Below are positions 14,333 through 23,746 of a DNA stretch of 64,000 nt, one piece after another. The position numbers and the translations under genes were made by a program. The notes beneath the pieces were generated by a model, which was given only the letters and a program-made list of their open reading frames with translations, was not told where the DNA came from and did not search any database. Source of the stretch: Actinophytocola gossypii (lineage in GTDB: Bacteria; Actinomycetota; Actinomycetes; Mycobacteriales; Pseudonocardiaceae); the NCBI RefSeq assembly GCF_025165815.1, contig NZ_JAFFZE010000002.1, positions 37,890 through 101,889 of the forward strand, written 5' to 3'. Position 1 is the first letter of the stretch. Each line of letters opens with the position of its first letter.

Positions 14333-17302
14333 TCAACGCAGCGTGAACGAATCGAGCCGAACCTGGCCGGTGAACACCAGGTACACGTCCCGCCTGCCCC
14401 GCACGCCCCGCACCCGGGCGGTGGTCGTGGCGTACGCGTAGACGTCGCCAGTGGACTCGACCACCGCGGTGCCGGCCAACTGCCCGGCCGGGTCGTCCAG
14501 CCGGACCTCGATGCCCGCCGTACCCGGCTCGGCCCTGGCCACCCGCGCGGTGAACGTCTCGGCCCGGTCGAGGTCGCAGTCGGCGAACCGGAGCCAGTCG
14601 CCGGCACCCGCGCCGACGGCGTCCCCGCGTTCCTTCGAGGTGTCGACCAGCTCGACCCCGGCGTAGTCGTCGAAGTCCACGCCCCGGGTGGGCCGGGACA
14701 GGTCCCGCGCCGGAATCGTTTCGCCGTGCACCCGCACCGACTCCCGGCGGCGCACGTCGGCCGACGACGCGCCGACCAGCACGTCGTGCGTGGCCCGCTC
14801 GACCACCCACCGGCCCCTGGTCACGTCCCAGTGCCCGAGGTCGCGCGCCGGGAACGACAGCCGCACGGTCCTGGTCCGCCCCGCGGGCACGTGCACCCGC
14901 TCGAACGCCCGCAGCCGGCGCCTCGGCTGCGGGTTCCTCGACTCGCGCTGGCGGGTGTAGACCTGCACGACCTCGTCGCCGTCGACCCCGCTCGTGTTCG
15001 TGACCTCGACCGTGACCCGGACCGTCCCGTGCGGGCCGACGTGTTCGGTCACCCTCGGCCGGCCGTAGTCGAACGTGCTGTAGGACAGGCCGTGACCGAA
15101 CGGGTAGAGCGGGTCGCCGTCGAAGTACAGGTAGGTCCGCCTGGCCTTGATGATGTCGTAGTCGAGGATGCTCGGCAGGTCGTCGTCGGACCGGTACCAG
15201 GTCTGGGTGAGCCGCCCGGCCGGGTTGACGTCGCCGAACAGCACGTCGGCGATCGCGTTGCCGGTCTCCTGGCCCGCGTGGCTGGTCCACAGGATCGCCG
15301 GCACGTGCTCCTGCTCCCAGGTCAGCGTGGTCGGGTAGCTGTTCTCCACCACCACGACCGTGTTCGGGTTCGCCGCGTGCACCGCCCGGACCAGCGCGGA
15401 CTGGCTCTCCGCGAGCGCCATCGTGGTGCGGTCGTGGTCCTCGCGGCCGTTGATGAACGGCATGCTCCCGACCACCACCACCGCGGCGTCGGCGTCGCTC
15501 GCGGCGGCCACCGCGCCGTCCACGCCGCTGCTGACCGTCTCCACCACGAACCGCGCGGCGCCGGCCGCGTCGGGGGAGCCGAGGACGAGCGTGCCGTCGG
15601 CGGCGACGGTCAGGTAGTTGTTCGGGCCCTCCCAGTCGTTCACCGTCTCGTAGCCGACGTACTTCACCACGACCGCGGCACCGACGTCCTCGAACGTGAA
15701 CTGCTGGTGCACGAACCAGTCCCTCGGCTGCGGCGCCCGGTTCACGAACCCGCTGGTGGCGCCGAACCCGTCGCGTTCTACGTACCTGCCGTTGGCGGCA
15801 CTGCGCAGCGTCACCACGCCCTGGCCCCAGCCGAACACGTCGAACCACTCGGTGGTCCCGGCCGACGCCCCGGTCACCGCCAGCGGCGCGCCCTCCCCGA
15901 CGCCGGCGGTCACGTACCGCCCGGTGTCGACCGACCGGAGCGCGACCCGGTCCACCGCCTCGCCACCGGTCACCGTGCCGTGCTCGCCCAGCCGGGCCGC
16001 GATCCCGGCCCGCGGCGTGACCCGGTACGGCATCCCGCCGGAGTACCAGTCGGTGTAGAGCGTGTCCGCGAGCGGGCCCACCACCGCGACCCGTCCGTGC
16101 GCGGGCAGCGGCAGCACCCCGTCGTTCTTCAGCAGCACCGCCGCCGCCCCCGCGGCCCGGCGCGCGAGCCGCCGGTGTGCCGGGCTGTCCACCGCGTCCA
16201 TCGTGATCCCCGCGTACGGGCCGCCGTCCGGGTCGAACTCGCCGAGCCGGAACCGGATCGACAGGATGCGGCGCACCGCCCGGTCCACGTCGGACTCGGC
16301 GAGCAGGCCGGCGGCGAGCGCGGCGCGCACCGACGCGGTCGTCGGCCCGGCGTCGGTGTTGTCGACGGTGAAGCTGTCCAGCCCGGCCTTGAGCGTGGCC
16401 GCGTTGCCCTCGGTGAGCGTGGGGTAGTAGGCCTGCGAGCCGATCAGGTTGTTGGGTCCGCCCGCGTCGGTCACGTTCATCAGCGTCTGGTCGGTCCACG
16501 AGCGGACCACGTCGTCGTGGTCGGCGTGCGCGGTCATCGGGCGGCCGTTGACCAGGTTGTAGGCCGCCATCACCCCGGTCGCCGCGTCGCTCGCGATCGC
16601 CGGGCGGAACGCCAGCTCGTCGTACTCGTGCTTCACGCGCGGCCGCAGGTTCGACGAGGTGCGGTCGCGGCGGATCTCGTTGTTGTTGGCCAGGTAGTGC
16701 TTCAGCGTGGGCGCGGTCCGCAGGTGGTGCGGGTGGTCGCCGCGCATCCCGCGCGCGTACGCGGTGGAGATCACGCCCGTGAGGTGCGGGTCCTCGGCGT
16801 AGCCTTCCTCGTTGCGGCCCCACCTCGGGTCGCGCAGCAGGTTCACCACCGGCGCCCACAGGTTCAGCCCCCACACGTCCGGGTTCGCCGAGTGGTAGCC
16901 CCTTGCCTCGACGCCCACCGCGGTGCCGACCTCGCGGATCAGCTCCCGGTCCCACGTCGACCCGAGCCCGACCGCCTGCGGGAACACGGTCGCCGTCGCG
17001 GTCCGCACGGCGCCCGGTTCCGGTGTGGAGTGGATGTCGGTGGACCAGGCGAGGCCGTGCAGGGCCTCGGTGCCGGTCTTGAACCGGCCGATGCCGAGCC
17101 GGGGGACCGGCGGCTGGTACTGGTGCAGCAGGGACACCTTCTCGTCCAGGGTGAGCCGGCCGAGCAGGTCGTCGATCCGCCGCTCCAGCGGCAACCGCGG
17201 GTCGCGGAACCGGTGCCGGGTGGCGGTGGCGATGCCGGGGGCGGCGCTGATCGCGGTGACCGCGCCGGCGGCGGTGAGGAACACGCGTCTGCTGATCGAC
17301 AT
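14333..17302 (-). CDS. GH3 glycoside hydrolase with fascin-like insert and CBM6
   Basis: 989 residues. ATG 17302 is supported by GAGGAG 7 bases upstream and a twin-arginine signal (SISRRVFLTAAGAVTA). The catalytic (alpha/beta)8 barrel has KHYLANN (201-207) and the nucleophile Asp279 in MNVTDAGGP, as in beta-xylosidase-type GH3 enzymes. A beta-trefoil, fascin-like segment (about 446-590: VALRSVDTGRYVTAG, then VVTLRSAANGRYVER) is inserted before the rest of the second domain. A fibronectin-III-like domain and a CBM6-type end (about 874-989) follow. Predicted exported beta-glucosidase or beta-xylosidase, last gene of the LacI-controlled operon, 14 bases after the GH31 gene. Confidence 0.9.
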   Translation of the reverse strand: MSISRRVFLTAAGAVTAISAAPGIATATRHRFRDPRLPLERRIDDLLGRLTLDEKVSLLHQYQPPVPRLGIGRFKTGTEALHGLAWSTDIHSTPEPGAVRTATATVFPQAVGLGSTWDRELIREVGTAVGVEARGYHSANPDVWGLNLWAPVVNLLRDPRWGRNEEGYAEDPHLTGVISTAYARGMRGDHPHHLRTAPTLKHYLANNNEIRRDRTSSNLRPRVKHEYDELAFRPAIASDAATGVMAAYNLVNGRPMTAHADHDDVVRSWTDQTLMNVTDAGGPNNLIGSQAYYPTLTEGNAATLKAGLDSFTVDNTDAGPTTASVRAALAAGLLAESDVDRAVRRILSIRFRLGEFDPDGGPYAGITMDAVDSPAHRRLARRAAGAAAVLLKNDGVLPLPAHGRVAVVGPLADTLYTDWYSGGMPYRVTPRAGIAARLGEHGTVTGGEAVDRVALRSVDTGRYVTAGVGEGAPLAVTGASAGTTEWFDVFGWGQGVVTLRSAANGRYVERDGFGATSGFVNRAPQPRDWFVHQQFTFEDVGAAVVVKYVGYETVNDWEGPNNYLTVAADGTLVLGSPDAAGAARFVVETVSSGVDGAVAAASDADAAVVVVGSMPFINGREDHDRTTMALAESQSALVRAVHAANPNTVVVVENSYPTTLTWEQEHVPAILWTSHAGQETGNAIADVLFGDVNPAGRLTQTWYRSDDDLPSILDYDIIKARRTYLYFDGDPLYPFGHGLSYSTFDYGRPRVTEHVGPHGTVRVTVEVTNTSGVDGDEVVQVYTRQRESRNPQPRRRLRAFERVHVPAGRTRTVRLSFPARDLGHWDVTRGRWVVERATHDVLVGASSADVRRRESVRVHGETIPARDLSRPTRGVDFDDYAGVELVDTSKERGDAVGAGAGDWLRFADCDLDRAETFTARVARAEPGTAGIEVRLDDPAGQLAGTAVVESTGDVYAYATTTARVRGVRGRRDVYLVFTGQVRLDSFTLR

Positions 17303-17316
17303 GAGGGGACTCCTCG

Positions 17317-19575
17317 TCAGGCGGGGACGGTGATGGACGATCCGGTGGCGTCCACGGGCTGGGCGCCGTTCAGCTGGACCCGCCAGCGCGCGGGCGGGTG
17401 GTCGACCTCGACGCGGACGGTGTCGCCGCGCCGGGTGGTGGTGAACACGCAGGCGACCTCGCCGGCCACGGTCGGGATCACCGTGGTGACCGTGTCGCCG
17501 TCCACCGGCTCGAAGATCCGCAGCGTGACGCCGTCGGCGTAGTCGTACTCCGGCCGGTCGTCGACCGCGCCGACCGGGACCACCGAGCCGGGCCGCGCGA
17601 GCAGCGGCACGCTGTCGAACCCGTGCCGCTCCCGCACCCACCGCGGCCCGGTGACCCGCTCGCCGGTCAGCACGTGTGTCCAGACGCCGTCGGGCACGTA
17701 GAACTCCACCGTGCCGTCCGCGGTGAACACCGGCGCCACCAGCAGGTCGCCGCCGAGCAGGTACTGCCGGTCCAGGTACGTGCAGGCCGGGTCGTCCGGG
17801 AACTCGACGACCATCGCGCGCAACGTCGGCACCCCGTCCAGGTGCGCGACCCGCGCCGCCTGGTACAGGTACGGCATCAGCGACGCCTTGAGCTTCGTGA
17901 ACCGCCGCAGCACGTCCACGGACTCCTCGTCGAACGCCCACGGCACCCGGTAGGAGTGGTTGCCGTGCAGCCGGCTGTGCGAGGACAGCAGCCCGAACGG
18001 GATCCACCGCTTGAACAGCGCCGGGTCCGGGGTGCCCTCGAACCCGCCGATGTCGTGGCTCCAGAACCCGAACCCGGACATCGCCAGCGACAGCCCGCCG
18101 CGCAGCGTCTCGGCCATCGACGGGAACGTGGACAGGTTGTCCCCGCCCCAGTGCACCGGGAACCGCTGGCTGCCCACGGTCGCCGAGCGGGCGAACACCA
18201 CCGCGTCCCGTTCGCCGCGCCGCTTGCGCAGCAGGTCGAACACCGTGCGGTTGTAGAGGAACGTGTAGTAGTTGTGCATCAGCTCCGGGTCCGAGCCGTC
18301 GAAGTAGGCCACGTCGGTCGGGATCCGCTCGCCGAAGTCGGACTTGAAGCAGTCCACCCCCAGGTCGAGCAGCGCGTCCAGCTTCGCCGCGTACCACTCC
18401 CTGGCCTCCGGGTTGGTGAAGTCGACGATCCCCATCCCCGGTTGCCAGCGGTCCCACTGCCACACGTCCCCGTTGGGCCGGCGCAGCAGGTACCCGCGCG
18501 CCATCCCCTCGGCGAACAGCGGCGACCGCTGCGCGATGTACGGGTTGATCCACACGCACACCCGCAGCCCGCGGGCCTTGAGCCGGGCGAGCATCCCGCG
18601 CGGGTCGGGGAACACCCGAGGATCCCACTCGAAGTCGCACCAGCTGATCTCCCGCATCCAGAAGCAGTCGAAGTGGAACACCGACAGCGGCAGGTCCCGC
18701 TCGGCCATGCCCTCCACGAACGAGGTCACGGTCCGCTCGTCGTAGTCGGTGTTCCACGACGTCGACAGCCACAGGCCGAACGACCACGCCGGCGGCAGCG
18801 CGGGCCGCCCGGTCAGCGCGGTGTACCTGGCCAGGATCTCCTTCGGCGACGGCCCGTGGATCAGGAAGTACCGCATCGACTGCGCCCGCACCGAGAACTG
18901 CACCCTGGACACGTCCTCCGAGCCGACCTCGTACGACACCAGCCCCGGATGATCGACGAACACCCCGTAGCCGGCGTTGGTCAGGAAGAACGGCACGTTC
19001 TTGTACGCCTGCTCGCTGCTCGAGCCGCCGTCGGCGTTCCAGACGTCGACCACCTGGCCGTTGCGGACCAGCGGGCCGAACCGCTCGCCCAGCCCGTACA
19101 CCGCGTCCCCGACGCCGAGCGCGAGCCGCTCACGCAGGAAGTGACCGTCCGGAGTGGACATGATGGCCATGTCCTCCGGCCCGCTCGTGGTCAGCACCCG
19201 GCCGTCCGCGACGAACTCCACCCGCCACGGCCGTCCGCGCGCGACCCGCACCGACAGCGCACCCGACGTCAGTACCGCGACGTCCTCGTCGACCGACACC
19301 GTCCCGCCGCCGTTCTCCTCGGCGACCTCGAACCGCGGCCCGGGGTTCGCCGCACCGGCGAAGTGCGTGAGCCGCACCCCGATCACGCCCGGCATCGGTG
19401 CGGTCAGGTCCACGGTGAGCACCGGACCGCGTTGCAGGTCGACCCGTTCGTGGATCGGGAAGGTCGGCGCGAGGACCCGCAGGCCCTCCGCGGTCGCGGC
19501 GGCGTCCAGTACCTCGGCCGGATAGGCCGGGACGACGCCCTCGCGCATCAGCCAGTGACCGTCGGTGAACTTCAT
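17317..19575 (-). CDS. GH31 alpha-xylosidase (YicI-like)
   Basis: 752 residues from ATG 19575, which shares ATGA with the upstream permease stop. Nucleophile Asp413 lies in CFKSDFGERIP and acid/base Asp479 in HWGGDNLSTF. Both sit three residues before their E. coli YicI counterparts (Asp416, Asp482), so the alignment is nearly gap-free. The N-terminal beta-sandwich, YGLGERFGPL and the Phe-rich MREISWCDFEWDP segment also match alpha-xylosidases. There is no signal peptide, so it acts in the cytoplasm, removing alpha-xylosyl units from imported oligosaccharides such as xyloglucan fragments or isoprimeverose (inference from family and operon). Confidence 0.93.
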   Translation of the reverse strand: MKFTDGHWLMREGVVPAYPAEVLDAAATAEGLRVLAPTFPIHERVDLQRGPVLTVDLTAPMPGVIGVRLTHFAGAANPGPRFEVAEENGGGTVSVDEDVAVLTSGALSVRVARGRPWRVEFVADGRVLTTSGPEDMAIMSTPDGHFLRERLALGVGDAVYGLGERFGPLVRNGQVVDVWNADGGSSSEQAYKNVPFFLTNAGYGVFVDHPGLVSYEVGSEDVSRVQFSVRAQSMRYFLIHGPSPKEILARYTALTGRPALPPAWSFGLWLSTSWNTDYDERTVTSFVEGMAERDLPLSVFHFDCFWMREISWCDFEWDPRVFPDPRGMLARLKARGLRVCVWINPYIAQRSPLFAEGMARGYLLRRPNGDVWQWDRWQPGMGIVDFTNPEAREWYAAKLDALLDLGVDCFKSDFGERIPTDVAYFDGSDPELMHNYYTFLYNRTVFDLLRKRRGERDAVVFARSATVGSQRFPVHWGGDNLSTFPSMAETLRGGLSLAMSGFGFWSHDIGGFEGTPDPALFKRWIPFGLLSSHSRLHGNHSYRVPWAFDEESVDVLRRFTKLKASLMPYLYQAARVAHLDGVPTLRAMVVEFPDDPACTYLDRQYLLGGDLLVAPVFTADGTVEFYVPDGVWTHVLTGERVTGPRWVRERHGFDSVPLLARPGSVVPVGAVDDRPEYDYADGVTLRIFEPVDGDTVTTVIPTVAGEVACVFTTTRRGDTVRVEVDHPPARWRVQLNGAQPVDATGSSITVPA

Positions 19576-20390
19576 CTGATCGCTCCCACCGCGATGCCCC
19601 GGGTCAGTGTCCGTTGGAAGATCAGGAAGAACACCACCGCCGGCAGGATGCCGAGCAGCGCCGACGCGCTCTGCGCGGTGGCGTCCATCAACCGCTGGCC
19701 CTGGAGCACGCCGAGCGCGACCGGGACCGTCTGGTTGTCGTTGGAGATCAGCATGATCATCGGGATGAAGAACTCGTTCCACGTCCAGATGAAGAAGAAG
19801 ACCAGCAGCACCGACAGCGTCGGCCAGCTGATCGGCACCACCACCCGCCACAGCACCTGCCACCGGCTCGCGCCGTCGATCCGCGCCGCCTCCAGGATCT
19901 CGCGCGGGAACGTGGCGAGCACCGAGGCCAGCAGGTAGGTCCCGAACGCGCTCTGGACCGCGGTGAAGATGATGATCACCGCGAGCTTCGTGTCGTACAG
20001 GCCGACCTCCTTGGCCAGGTAGTACAACGGGTAGACCAGCACCTCCTGCGGCATCAGGTTCGCCAGCAGGAACACCGCGACGATCCACAGCCGCCCCCGG
20101 ATCCGCCCGATGCCGAGCGCGTAGGCGGTCACGATCGACACCCCGACCGCGAGCACGGCCACCGAGCCGGCGATGACCGTGCTGTTCGCGAGCTTGAGCC
20201 CGAAGTCCACCCGGTTCCAGAAGTCCACGATCCCTTGCAGGTGCAGGCTTTCCGGCAGCCCCAGCGGCCCGTTCGCGGCGTAGTCGGCCGGCGACTTCAC
20301 CGCGTTCAGCGCCACCAGCAGGAACGGGAACAGCGTCACCAGCGCGAGCACCACCAGCAGGGCCAGCACCAGGTTCCGGCGCAGGGTCAC
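19572..20390 (-). CDS. Carbohydrate ABC transporter permease (MalG-type)
   Basis: 272 residues, GTG start overlapping the previous permease stop (GTGA). Six membrane segments are visible. The cytoplasmic EAA loop reads EILEAARIDGASRWQVLWRVVVPISWP, where the EAARIDGAS core is typical of the CUT1 family. Forms the inner-membrane channel with the MalF-type neighbour. No ATPase is encoded in the operon, as is normal for actinomycete CUT1 systems that use a shared MsiK-type ATPase. Confidence 0.93.
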   Translation of the reverse strand: MTLRRNLVLALLVVLALVTLFPFLLVALNAVKSPADYAANGPLGLPESLHLQGIVDFWNRVDFGLKLANSTVIAGSVAVLAVGVSIVTAYALGIGRIRGRLWIVAVFLLANLMPQEVLVYPLYYLAKEVGLYDTKLAVIIIFTAVQSAFGTYLLASVLATFPREILEAARIDGASRWQVLWRVVVPISWPTLSVLLVFFFIWTWNEFFIPMIMLISNDNQTVPVALGVLQGQRLMDATAQSASALLGILPAVVFFLIFQRTLTRGIAVGAIR

Positions 20391-21322
20391 GGTTCCCTCC
20401 TGCTCTGGGCGCGCAGGAACAGGAACGTGAGGCCCACGATGATCGCGGTCAGCACCGTCGCGATGGCCGCGCCGTAGCCCACGTTGGCCTTCTCGAAGAA
20501 GTTCTGGAACGAGAAGTACGACGGCGTGTTCGTCGACCCACCTGGCCCGCCCCTGGTCAGCACGAAGATCTTGTCGAACGACTTCAGCGCGGCGATCGTG
20601 CACGTCAGCAGCACCACGAACACCTCGGGCCGGATCTGCGGCACGGTCACCGACCACAGCCGCTGCCACCACGACGCCCCGTCCAGCTCGGCCGCCTCGT
20701 ACAGCTCCGGGTCGACCCGCTGCAGGCCGGCCATGAAGATCACCAGCGGGTAGCCGAGCTGGATCCACACCAGCACCGCCATCACCGACAGCAGCGCGGT
20801 GTTCTCGTCGCCGAGCCAGTTCTGCGTCCACGAGTCCAACCCGAGGAACCGCAGCAGCGCGTTCGCCGAGCCGTACTCGGGATGCAGGATCCACCCCCAC
20901 ACCACTCCCGCCACCACCGCGGGCAGCACCTGCGGCAGGTAGAACGCCGCGCGCAGTGTGCTGGTCGTGCGTGGATGCCGCTTGGACACCACGTCGAACA
21001 GCGCGGTGGCGAGCAGCAGCCCGAGGAACGTCGGGACGACCGCCATGGCCACGATCAGCGCCAGGTTGTTGCGGAACGAGATCCAGAACGTCTCGTCGGC
21101 GAACAGCGTCCGGTACTGCTCCAGCCCGACCCAGTCCGGCGACCCGACGCCCTGCCACTCGGTGAAGCTGATCGCGACGTTCATCCCCAGCGGGATCGCG
21201 ATCACCACCACGAACAGCAGCACCCCGGGGATCAGGTACGGCAGGTACCCGCGGTCCCGTCGCCGCGCCCGGCCCGGTGGCGCGGCCGGTGGCCTCGGCG
21301 GCGCCTTCGTCAGCAACGCCAT
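20387..21322 (-). CDS. Carbohydrate ABC transporter permease (MalF-type)
   Basis: 311 residues with an N-terminal Pro/Arg-rich cytoplasmic stretch, six membrane segments (first GYLPYLIPGVLLFVVVIAIP) and the EAA loop LYEAAELDGASWWQRLWSVT. LTRGGPGGSTNTPSYF is the usual C-terminal CUT1 motif. It starts 1 base after the binding-protein stop and overlaps the next permease by 4 bases. Partner of the MalG-type protein in import of an oligosaccharide. Confidence 0.93.
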   Translation of the reverse strand: MALLTKAPPRPPAAPPGRARRRDRGYLPYLIPGVLLFVVVIAIPLGMNVAISFTEWQGVGSPDWVGLEQYRTLFADETFWISFRNNLALIVAMAVVPTFLGLLLATALFDVVSKRHPRTTSTLRAAFYLPQVLPAVVAGVVWGWILHPEYGSANALLRFLGLDSWTQNWLGDENTALLSVMAVLVWIQLGYPLVIFMAGLQRVDPELYEAAELDGASWWQRLWSVTVPQIRPEVFVVLLTCTIAALKSFDKIFVLTRGGPGGSTNTPSYFSFQNFFEKANVGYGAAIATVLTAIIVGLTFLFLRAQSRREP

Positions 21323-21323
21323 C

Positions 21324-22613
21324 TCAGGAGCCGATGCCGTCGACGTGCTGCTGGTAGGGGTCGGCCAGCTCGTCGAGGACCTCGTCCGGGGACGCGCTGC
21401 CGTTGATCAGCTTCTGCGTCGCGGAGACCAGTACGTCGTAGTAGCCGGGCACCGGCCAGTCCGGGTAGTAGGCGAGACCGTCGCGCTCGACGAGGGTCTG
21501 GTAGTCCTCGATCAGCGTCCTGCTCTTCGGGTCGGTGATCGCCTCCGGGTCGGCGGCCACCGGGATGCCGCCGGAGTTGCCGAGCAGCTCCTGGTTCGCC
21601 TGCCGCATGGTGATGTCGATGAAGTCGTAGGCGAGCTCCTTGTTCGGCGAGTTCTCCGGCACGACCCAGAGGTTTCCGCTGGAGCCGAGCGTCAGGTCGC
21701 TGCCGGGGAACAGGAACGTGCCCCACTCGAAGTCGGTGACCGTGGACTGGACGCGGCCGTACCACCAGCTGCCGGACACCATCATCGGGAACTCGCCGGC
21801 CATGAACGACGTCCCCATGCTCTCGGCGTCGATGCCGGCGGCGTCGGAGTCGAGGTAGCCCTTCGCCACCCAGTCGGCGAAGGTCTCCGCGCCGTGGGTC
21901 CACGCTTCGTCGTGGAAGTCGACGTCACCGGTGTACTGCTGGAAGTCCCGGACCCACTCGGTGTCCGCCTCGGTCAGCGCCAGCTGGTAGAGCAGCTGTT
22001 GGGCCGGGTACTCCTTGCCGCCCACCGCGAGCGGCGTCACTCCTTTTCGGACGAACGCGTCCATGGCGGCGGTCAGCTCGCCGAACGTCGTCGGCACCGC
22101 GATTCCGTGCGCGGCGAACAGGTCGGCGTTGTAGTAGACCATCGTGTACTCGGCGTAGTTCGGCACGCCGTACCAGCGGTCGCCGCCCATCACGCCGCGC
22201 TCGTCGTACTGGCAGGTGGTGCGCAGGCCGGGGGAGAGCAGGTCGTCCCAGCCGCGTTCGGCGACCTCGGCGGAGATGTCGGTGAGCAGGCCCTGCCTGG
22301 ACAGCAGGCCGGCGGTGGCGTTGCCCTTGTTGTACTCCATGAGGTCGGGTGCCTCGTCGGAGTTGAGCACCATCTGGGCGTTCTGCTGGATCTGTTCGAA
22401 GCCCTTCTCCTCGAACTCCACCGTGATGCCCTCGTGCGTGCGTTCGAACTCCTCGATGGCCTTGGCCCAGGCGACGCCCATCGCGCTGTCCGGGCCCTCG
22501 TAGTGCCAGAGCGTGAGCACGTTGCCCGCGCCCGCGTCGTCGTCGCCACCGCAGGCGGTGAGGACCGTCGCGCCGGCGACCAGGGCCGCCACGAGTCGTG
22601 CTGGCTTGAACAT
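21324..22613 (-). CDS. Sugar-binding lipoprotein of ABC transporter
   Basis: 429 residues with a lipobox at Cys21 (TVLTACGGDDD), so lipid-anchored outside the membrane. NVLTLWHYEGPDSAMGVAWA, then FERTHEGITVEFEEKGF, LMEYNKGNATAGLLSRQGLL and FMAGEFPMMVSGSWWYGRVQ are typical of CUT1 family extracellular solute-binding proteins. First gene of the operon, with its predicted LacI-type operator 37 bases upstream of the start. The ligand is probably a beta-glucan or xylo-oligosaccharide, given the two hydrolases downstream. Confidence 0.92.
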   Translation of the reverse strand: MFKPARLVAALVAGATVLTACGGDDDAGAGNVLTLWHYEGPDSAMGVAWAKAIEEFERTHEGITVEFEEKGFEQIQQNAQMVLNSDEAPDLMEYNKGNATAGLLSRQGLLTDISAEVAERGWDDLLSPGLRTTCQYDERGVMGGDRWYGVPNYAEYTMVYYNADLFAAHGIAVPTTFGELTAAMDAFVRKGVTPLAVGGKEYPAQQLLYQLALTEADTEWVRDFQQYTGDVDFHDEAWTHGAETFADWVAKGYLDSDAAGIDAESMGTSFMAGEFPMMVSGSWWYGRVQSTVTDFEWGTFLFPGSDLTLGSSGNLWVVPENSPNKELAYDFIDITMRQANQELLGNSGGIPVAADPEAITDPKSRTLIEDYQTLVERDGLAYYPDWPVPGYYDVLVSATQKLINGSASPDEVLDELADPYQQHVDGIGS

Positions 22614-22649
22614 CGTTGTTCCTCCAACCAGTGGGGATTCGGTCGATCA

Positions 22650-22663
22650 TCGAATCGCTTCGA
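22650..22663. promoter_or_regulatory. LacI-type operator upstream of the sugar operon
   Basis: TCGAATCGCTTCGA, arms TCGAA/TTCGA, a sequence that recurs upstream of the lacI-type gene with one base changed. It lies in the 88-base space between the regulator stop and the binding-protein start. Confidence 0.7.
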
Positions 22664-22701
22664 CGATGTGCCGCTGGGAGGTGCGTTGTTGAGTTGTCGG
22701 A

Positions 22702-23703
22702 CTACCGGGAGCGGGTGGAGTCCCGGACGGTGAGTCGGGCGTCGATCAGGGTGGCGTCGGGGACGGGGTCGCCGGCGAGCTTGGCCATCAGCAGGCCGAC
22801 CGCCTGCCGGCCGACCTCCTCGGCGGGGATCGAGACGGACGTGAGTGCTGGCATGGCGTGCTCGGCGAGTTCGTCCGGGCAGATCGCCACGACGGACAGG
22901 TCGTCGGGAACCGAGCGCCCGGCCTCCCGGAACGCGGCGAGCACCGGCCCGATCAGCGGTTCGTTGTGCACGACGACGCCGGTGAGGTCCGGGTGCTCCC
23001 GCAGCAACTCGGACACCACCCGGTGCGCCGCCGCCGAGGTCGCCTCGCACGGGTGCACGCTCGCCGCGACCCCGTGCCGGGCGGCGGCGTCGGTGAACCC
23101 GGCGGTGGTGCGGGTGGCGAACCCGGTGCCCCGCGCGTACACCTCCGGTGGCGACCCGATCAACGCGACCCGCCGGTGCCCCAGCTCCGCCAGGTGGTCC
23201 ACACAGGCCGCACCGGCGGCGGTGAAGTCCAGGTCGATGCAGGTGAGCCCGTCCGCGTCGGCCGGGAACCCGATCAGCACGGACGGCAGCCGCAGCTCCC
23301 GCAGCACGGGCACCCGCTCGTCCCGCAGCTCCACGTCCATCACGATGATCGCGTCGACCAACGAGGTACCGGCGACCCGCCGCAACCCGCCGACCCCCTC
23401 GTTCTGGGTCAGCAGCAACACGTCGTGGTCGTGCTCCCGGGCCGCGATGACCACCGAGGTGGCGAACCGCATGATGACCGGAACGTGGATCCCGGTCCGC
23501 AGCGGCACGACGAGCGCGACCACGTTGGAGCGGTTGCTGGCGAGCGCACGGGCGCCGGCGTGCGGCTGGTAGCCGAGAACCTCGATGCTGCGCAGGACCC
23601 GCTGACGGGTCCGCTCGGTGATCGACCGCTTGCCACTGAGGACGTACGAGACGGTGCTCGGGGCCACCCCCGCGTGTCGCGCCACGTCCTCGATCTTCGC
23701 CAC
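22702..23703 (-). CDS. LacI-family transcriptional regulator
   Basis: 333 residues from GTG 23703 (AGAAGG 7 bases before). The N-terminal helix-turn-helix and hinge read AKIEDVARHAGVAPSTVSYV, LSGKRSITERTRQRVLRSIE, then LGYQPHAGARALASNRS. A periplasmic-binding-protein-like effector domain follows (VVALVVPLRTGIHVPVI through CPDELAEHAMPALTSV, then IPAEEVGRQAVGLLM). It should repress the downstream transporter-hydrolase operon and itself until a sugar binds; matching palindromes lie before both genes. Same strand as the operon and 88 bases upstream of it. Confidence 0.93.
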   Translation of the reverse strand: MAKIEDVARHAGVAPSTVSYVLSGKRSITERTRQRVLRSIEVLGYQPHAGARALASNRSNVVALVVPLRTGIHVPVIMRFATSVVIAAREHDHDVLLLTQNEGVGGLRRVAGTSLVDAIIVMDVELRDERVPVLRELRLPSVLIGFPADADGLTCIDLDFTAAGAACVDHLAELGHRRVALIGSPPEVYARGTGFATRTTAGFTDAAARHGVAASVHPCEATSAAAHRVVSELLREHPDLTGVVVHNEPLIGPVLAAFREAGRSVPDDLSVVAICPDELAEHAMPALTSVSIPAEEVGRQAVGLLMAKLAGDPVPDATLIDARLTVRDSTRSR

Positions 23704-23726
23704 GTCGCCGCCTTCTGGCCGAAGTG

Positions 23727-23740
23727 TCGAACCGCTTCGA
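23727..23740. promoter_or_regulatory. LacI-type operator upstream of the regulator gene
   Basis: TCGAACCGCTTCGA, 23 bases before the regulator start; differs from the operon copy at one position. Autoregulation is inferred. Confidence 0.7.
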
Positions 23741-23746
23741 CGGATG

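Noticed and set aside
17303..18787. N-terminal fusion of the GH3 frame with sequence inside GH31
   Set aside because: The frame is open by chance. A ribosome binding site and Tat signal fix the GH3 start at 17302, and the upstream part is out of frame with GH31.
14726..19938. Very long plus-strand open frames opposite the GH3, GH31 and permease genes
   Set aside because: Shadow frames typical of GC-rich DNA; GH3, GH31 and ABC signatures are all on the minus strand.
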